DNA of 64,000 bases from Microcoleus vaginatus WJT46-NPBG5 (GTDB lineage: Bacteria > Cyanobacteriota > Cyanobacteriia > Cyanobacteriales > Oscillatoriaceae). Where the stretch lies: NCBI GenBank assembly GCA_019359355.1, contig JAHHHM010000006.1, positions 1 through 64,000 of the forward strand, given 5' to 3'. How positions within the stretch are numbered: the first letter of the stretch is position 1; each line of letters opens with the position of its first letter. This document shows positions 61,530 to 64,000 of the stretch, in pieces. Below the pieces are notes generated by a model that worked only from the letters and a program-made list of their open reading frames with translations, was not told the DNA's origin and did not search any database. The position numbers and the translations under genes were made by a program.

Positions 61530-62639
61530 TCACAGCAATGATAACTGCTGATCGGGGGGACTATAACCGAGGTGTTTCCAGGCGGCGTCGGTGGCCATAC
61601 GTCCGCGATGGGTGCGATTGAGATAGCCGATTTGCAGTAAGTAAGGTTCGTAAACTTCTTCGATGGTTTGAGTGTCTTCGCCGGTGGCGGCGGCGATGGT
61701 TTCTAAGCCAACCGGCCCACCTTTGAAGTTTTCGATGATCACGCTAAGCAGCCGGCGATCTGTCCAATCTAAGCCGCAGGGGTCTACGTTGAACAGTTCT
61801 AAGGCTTCACCAGCAACTTTGGCGGTAATCGTGCCGGCTGCTTTAACTTCGGCGTAGTCACGGACGCGTTTGAGCAGCCGGTTGGCGATACGCGGGGTTC
61901 CGCGAGATCGGCGGGCGATTTCTGTTGCGCCTTCATCAGTAAGGGATGTTTTGAGAATTTGGCCGGTTCGCAGCACAATTTGGCTAAGTTCATCGATTTC
62001 GTAGAACCGCAGGCGCTGAATTAGGCCAAATCGGTCGCGCAGGGGGGAAGTTAAAGCTCCAACTCTTGTGGTTGCCCCTACTAAGGTGAAGCGTTGCAAA
62101 GGGATGCTGCGAGTTCGGGCACTTTGACCTTTGCCTACAGTGATGTCGAGGCGAAAATCTTCCATTGCGGGATAGAGAATTTCTTCGCTCATTTTGCTGA
62201 GGCGATGAATTTCATCGATGAACAGAATGTCTCCGGGTTGGAGGTTAACGAGCAAGCCGACGATGTCGCGGGGACGTTCTAATGCCGGCGCTGTGGTGAT
62301 TTTGCACCCAACGCCCATTTCTGAGGCGAGAATCAGGGCCATTGTGGTTTTACCTAAGCCAGGAGGGCCGTAGAGTAAGAGGTGATCTAAACATTCTTGT
62401 CGGGATTTAGCGGCTTTGATGGCAATATCGAGGAGTTCTTTAAGGTCTTTTTGTCCGATATAATCTGCGAGTCGCTGGGGTCTAATTTTCTCTTCTTGTT
62501 TGCTGTTGCTGTCTTCCTCACCAATTGCTTGAGGTTCAAGCAGGGAGGGAGCCGGTGCGTTGTAGGTTGCCGGTTTTTCGGCAGCACTTTTTTGCCGTTT
62601 TGGTTCTTGGGGTTGTTTGTTGGAGGAGACGATTGCCAT
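61530..62639 (-). CDS. ruvB: Holliday-junction helicase RuvB
   Basis: 369 residues. RuvB is the ATP-driven motor of RuvAB branch migration. An N-terminal extension of about 50 residues (Ser/Pro/Gln-rich) is common in cyanobacteria. The AAA+ core has Walker A GPPGLGKT (91-98), DEIH (142-145), sensor 1 GATTR and the arginine finger in [10 protein letters not shown] winged-helix C-terminus ends with [14 protein letters not shown]. The stop lies six bases from the inverse heptamer repeat. Confidence 0.97.
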   Translation of the reverse strand: MAIVSSNKQPQEPKRQKSAAEKPATYNAPAPSLLEPQAIGEEDSNSKQEEKIRPQRLADYIGQKDLKELLDIAIKAAKSRQECLDHLLLYGPPGLGKTTMALILASEMGVGCKITTAPALERPRDIVGLLVNLQPGDILFIDEIHRLSKMSEEILYPAMEDFRLDITVGKGQSARTRSIPLQRFTLVGATTRVGALTSPLRDRFGLIQRLRFYEIDELSQIVLRTGQILKTSLTDEGATEIARRSRGTPRIANRLLKRVRDYAEVKAAGTITAKVAGEALELFNVDPCGLDWTDRRLLSVIIENFKGGPVGLETIAAATGEDTQTIEEVYEPYLLQIGYLNRTHRGRMATDAAWKHLGYSPPDQQLSLL

Positions 62640-62891
62640 AGGATTTTCGAGTTTAAATTTTAAATTTGGTTTGTGCTTCGCTGTGAGATTTAAATTTTTC
62701 TCAGAACCGGCCTTTTGCTGTGAAATTATCCCTGTGGTTGGGTTTGAGAAGTGTGGCCATGTTTTTGATGAAAGAAACCAATTAACCGGATTTGATAGGG
62801 TCGTATAAAATATTCCCCTAGTTCAAGTTACCTTGTTTGCCGGTTGGACTTTCCTGCCGGCCAACGTTCTGAGTTAACGATTTTTTAAATT

Positions 62892-63458
62892 ATGACTGTT
62901 CCACTGTCTTTGTCAGTCCCAGAATCTTTGACGTTTGAGCAAGCGATCTCGCTAACTCAATCTTTACTCGACCAGATCGAAGGAGGAGCGCTATCGGAGG
63001 AGGAAATAGAATCGGTACTGACCCAGCTCGTTAGCAGCGAGAATGGGGCGCGGGGATTTTTTGTGACTTATTTAACGGATAGCCGGCCTTTGGCAGATCG
63101 TCCGTCTATTGGGGTGATTAACGCCTTGCGGACTTCTCCTGAGATTGTCTCAGAATTGCTGGTGAAAAATGTGGCGATGTCGGCGGCGATGGTGGTGGCG
63201 CACCGGCGCAGGCAGGATGAGGAGACGGCAGCGAGTTCTGCACGGACTTCCACCCGTTCGGCGGGTTTAATTGCCATGCTTGAGCTGCCACGGACATACG
63301 AGCTAGCTCAGCAGATGTTGGAGAGTGTGACTGCCGGCGAGGGGGTTTATGAGGCGTTTCTGAAGCGCTGGGGGTATGATGCAGAGCAACGGCAAGCGAT
63401 CCAGCAAGCGGTGCAGCCGGTGGTTTCTGAGAGCGGGCAAAACAAAAGTTTAGCTTAA
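62892..63458 (+). CDS. Conserved cyanobacterial protein, function unknown
   Basis: 188 residues, soluble, helical throughout. The N-terminal part (TFEQAISLTQSLLDQIEGGA, LSEEEIESVLTQLVSSENGA) contains two similar helix-turn segments. The middle is Arg/Ser/Thr-rich (RRRQDEETAASSARTSTRSA) and probably flexible. The C-terminus (AQQMLESVTAGEGVYEAFLK) is again helical. It is divergent to ruvB and shares no motif with known families. Confidence 0.7.
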   Translation: MTVPLSLSVPESLTFEQAISLTQSLLDQIEGGALSEEEIESVLTQLVSSENGARGFFVTYLTDSRPLADRPSIGVINALRTSPEIVSELLVKNVAMSAAMVVAHRRRQDEETAASSARTSTRSAGLIAMLELPRTYELAQQMLESVTAGEGVYEAFLKRWGYDAEQRQAIQQAVQPVVSESGQNKSLA

Positions 63459-63726
63459 CAAGTTGAAAAATTCTGCATAAAATCTTAATCTATGGTGACA
63501 AGACACCGTTAAGGTGGGGTTAGGCTTGGCCAAACCGGCTTAACCGGCGCTTGCGGGGTGAGCGGGGAACGTTAGGAAACTCAAATTCATCACAGGCTAA
63601 AGGCGATTCTGTTCCTGCTGTTGAGATTGATTGCTGTTTAATAGAACGGCGAACCCCAAAGCTTGGGGTGGAGTGTTTTAGGTGGTGTGTAGGTAGTAGG
63701 TAAGGAAGGTAAAATTGCTGAGGTCG
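63459..63726. other. Intergenic gap before the ABC permease
   Basis: 268 bases. A 74-codon frame on the minus strand (63520-63744) starts at a GTG without ribosome site and is not called. No other structure seen. Confidence 0.45.
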
Positions 63727-64000
63727 ATGAAAGGAGTTGTCCACAAGGCCGGCAGAGTCAAACGCAGCCGCTTGATAGAAAATCAGTTGTGGCTGAAATT
63801 CGAGCTGTTAAGAACGCTGGTGCGGCGAGAGTTAGAGGCACGCTATAAAGGCTCAGTTTTGGGGAATTTATGGCCGTTAGTGACTCAGTTATCGCAATTG
63901 GTGATTTACACGTATGTCTTCTCAATTGTGTTGAAAGTCAAGCTCAGCTTGAACGGAATGCCGGAGAATAATTTAACCTTTGGGTTGTGGCTGTTTGCTG
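63727..64000 (+). CDS. Polysaccharide ABC-exporter permease (ABC-2 type), 5' part
   Basis: Open to the right window edge; the first 91 residues are visible. The sequence FELLRTLVRRELEARYKGSV followed by LGNLWPLVTQLSQLVIYTYV is the hallmark start of ABC-2 permeases of the Wzm/KpsM class, which export polysaccharide or LPS O-antigen across the inner membrane. The ATP-binding partner would be expected just beyond the window. The ATG at 63727 has no good ribosome site, and no alternative start fits. Confidence 0.88.
   Translation, partial: MKGVVHKAGRVKRSRLIENQLWLKFELLRTLVRRELEARYKGSVLGNLWPLVTQLSQLVIYTYVFSIVLKVKLSLNGMPENNLTFGLWLFA

Noticed and set aside
63520-63744. 74-codon minus-strand frame overlapping the ABC permease start
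   Set aside because: GTG start without ribosome site, no recognisable motif, and it overlaps the permease start codon in antisense.

Overview
The window comes from a cyanobacterium, most likely a filamentous one of the Microcoleus/Oscillatoria kind; I cannot place it more finely. The evidence is a set of genes tied to cyanobacteria and plastids: the divisome protein Ftn2/ZipN (ARC6), the plastid-type ribosomal protein PSRP-3/Ycf65, a DUF4912 protein, a Mo-nitrogenase C-terminal-domain protein, many pentapeptide-repeat proteins and a DUF1574/MBOAT pair. Scattered HIP1 octamers (GCGATCGC), abundant GCCGGC palindromes and short tandem repeats in and between genes fit the same group. No rRNA, tRNA or CRISPR array was found.

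Layout. 1-6.8 kb: the tail of a probable IS982-type transposase, a minus-strand fusion of a PlsY-like membrane domain to a PEP-synthase-like protein, then four pentapeptide-repeat genes plus a decayed fifth. This AT-rich cluster is bracketed by two copies of the 5' end of the fusion gene. 6.8-18.1 kb: cheR, a NACHT NTPase, three tandem AIM24-family genes, an M48 protease, two SH3-domain paralogues around a VanX-like dipeptidase, purB, and an excisionase-type HTH/PIN toxin-antitoxin pair. 18.1-32.2 kb: a repeat-bearing intergenic region, a 1492-residue hybrid histidine kinase, DUF4912, ftn2, pdhA and a periplasmic M48/TPR protease. 32.6-40.8 kb: a probable polysaccharide O-acetylation pair (DUF1574 SGNH-like protein plus MBOAT), a 3-mercaptopyruvate sulfurtransferase and a membrane protein that shares a repeated N-terminal module with the DUF1574 protein. 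41.1-52.8 kb: mostly housekeeping genes (mnmD, an HD-GYP regulator, glmU, isoaspartyl peptidase, trmJ-like, a serine beta-lactamase-like protein, obgE) and a PhyH dioxygenase. 53.2-57.9 kb: an accessory island. A small TCD1 protein overlaps a 931-residue trypsin/nSTAND1/FGE-like protein, followed by an unrecognised 234-residue protein; a MazF/RHH toxin-antitoxin pair lies convergently behind it. 57.9-64 kb: a methyltransferase, PSRP-3, a HAD hydrolase, a TPR protein, ruvB, an unknown gene and the start of a polysaccharide ABC-exporter permease.

The most interesting element is the TCD1 - trypsin/STAND/FGE - 234-aa operon. It looks like a sensor, switch and protease conflict (defence or cell-suicide) system with an uncharacterised third component. 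Second are the mobile-looking pentapeptide cassette, with its shared N-terminal header and flanking duplication, and the four-fold module of the DUF1574 protein that recurs in a separate membrane protein nearby.
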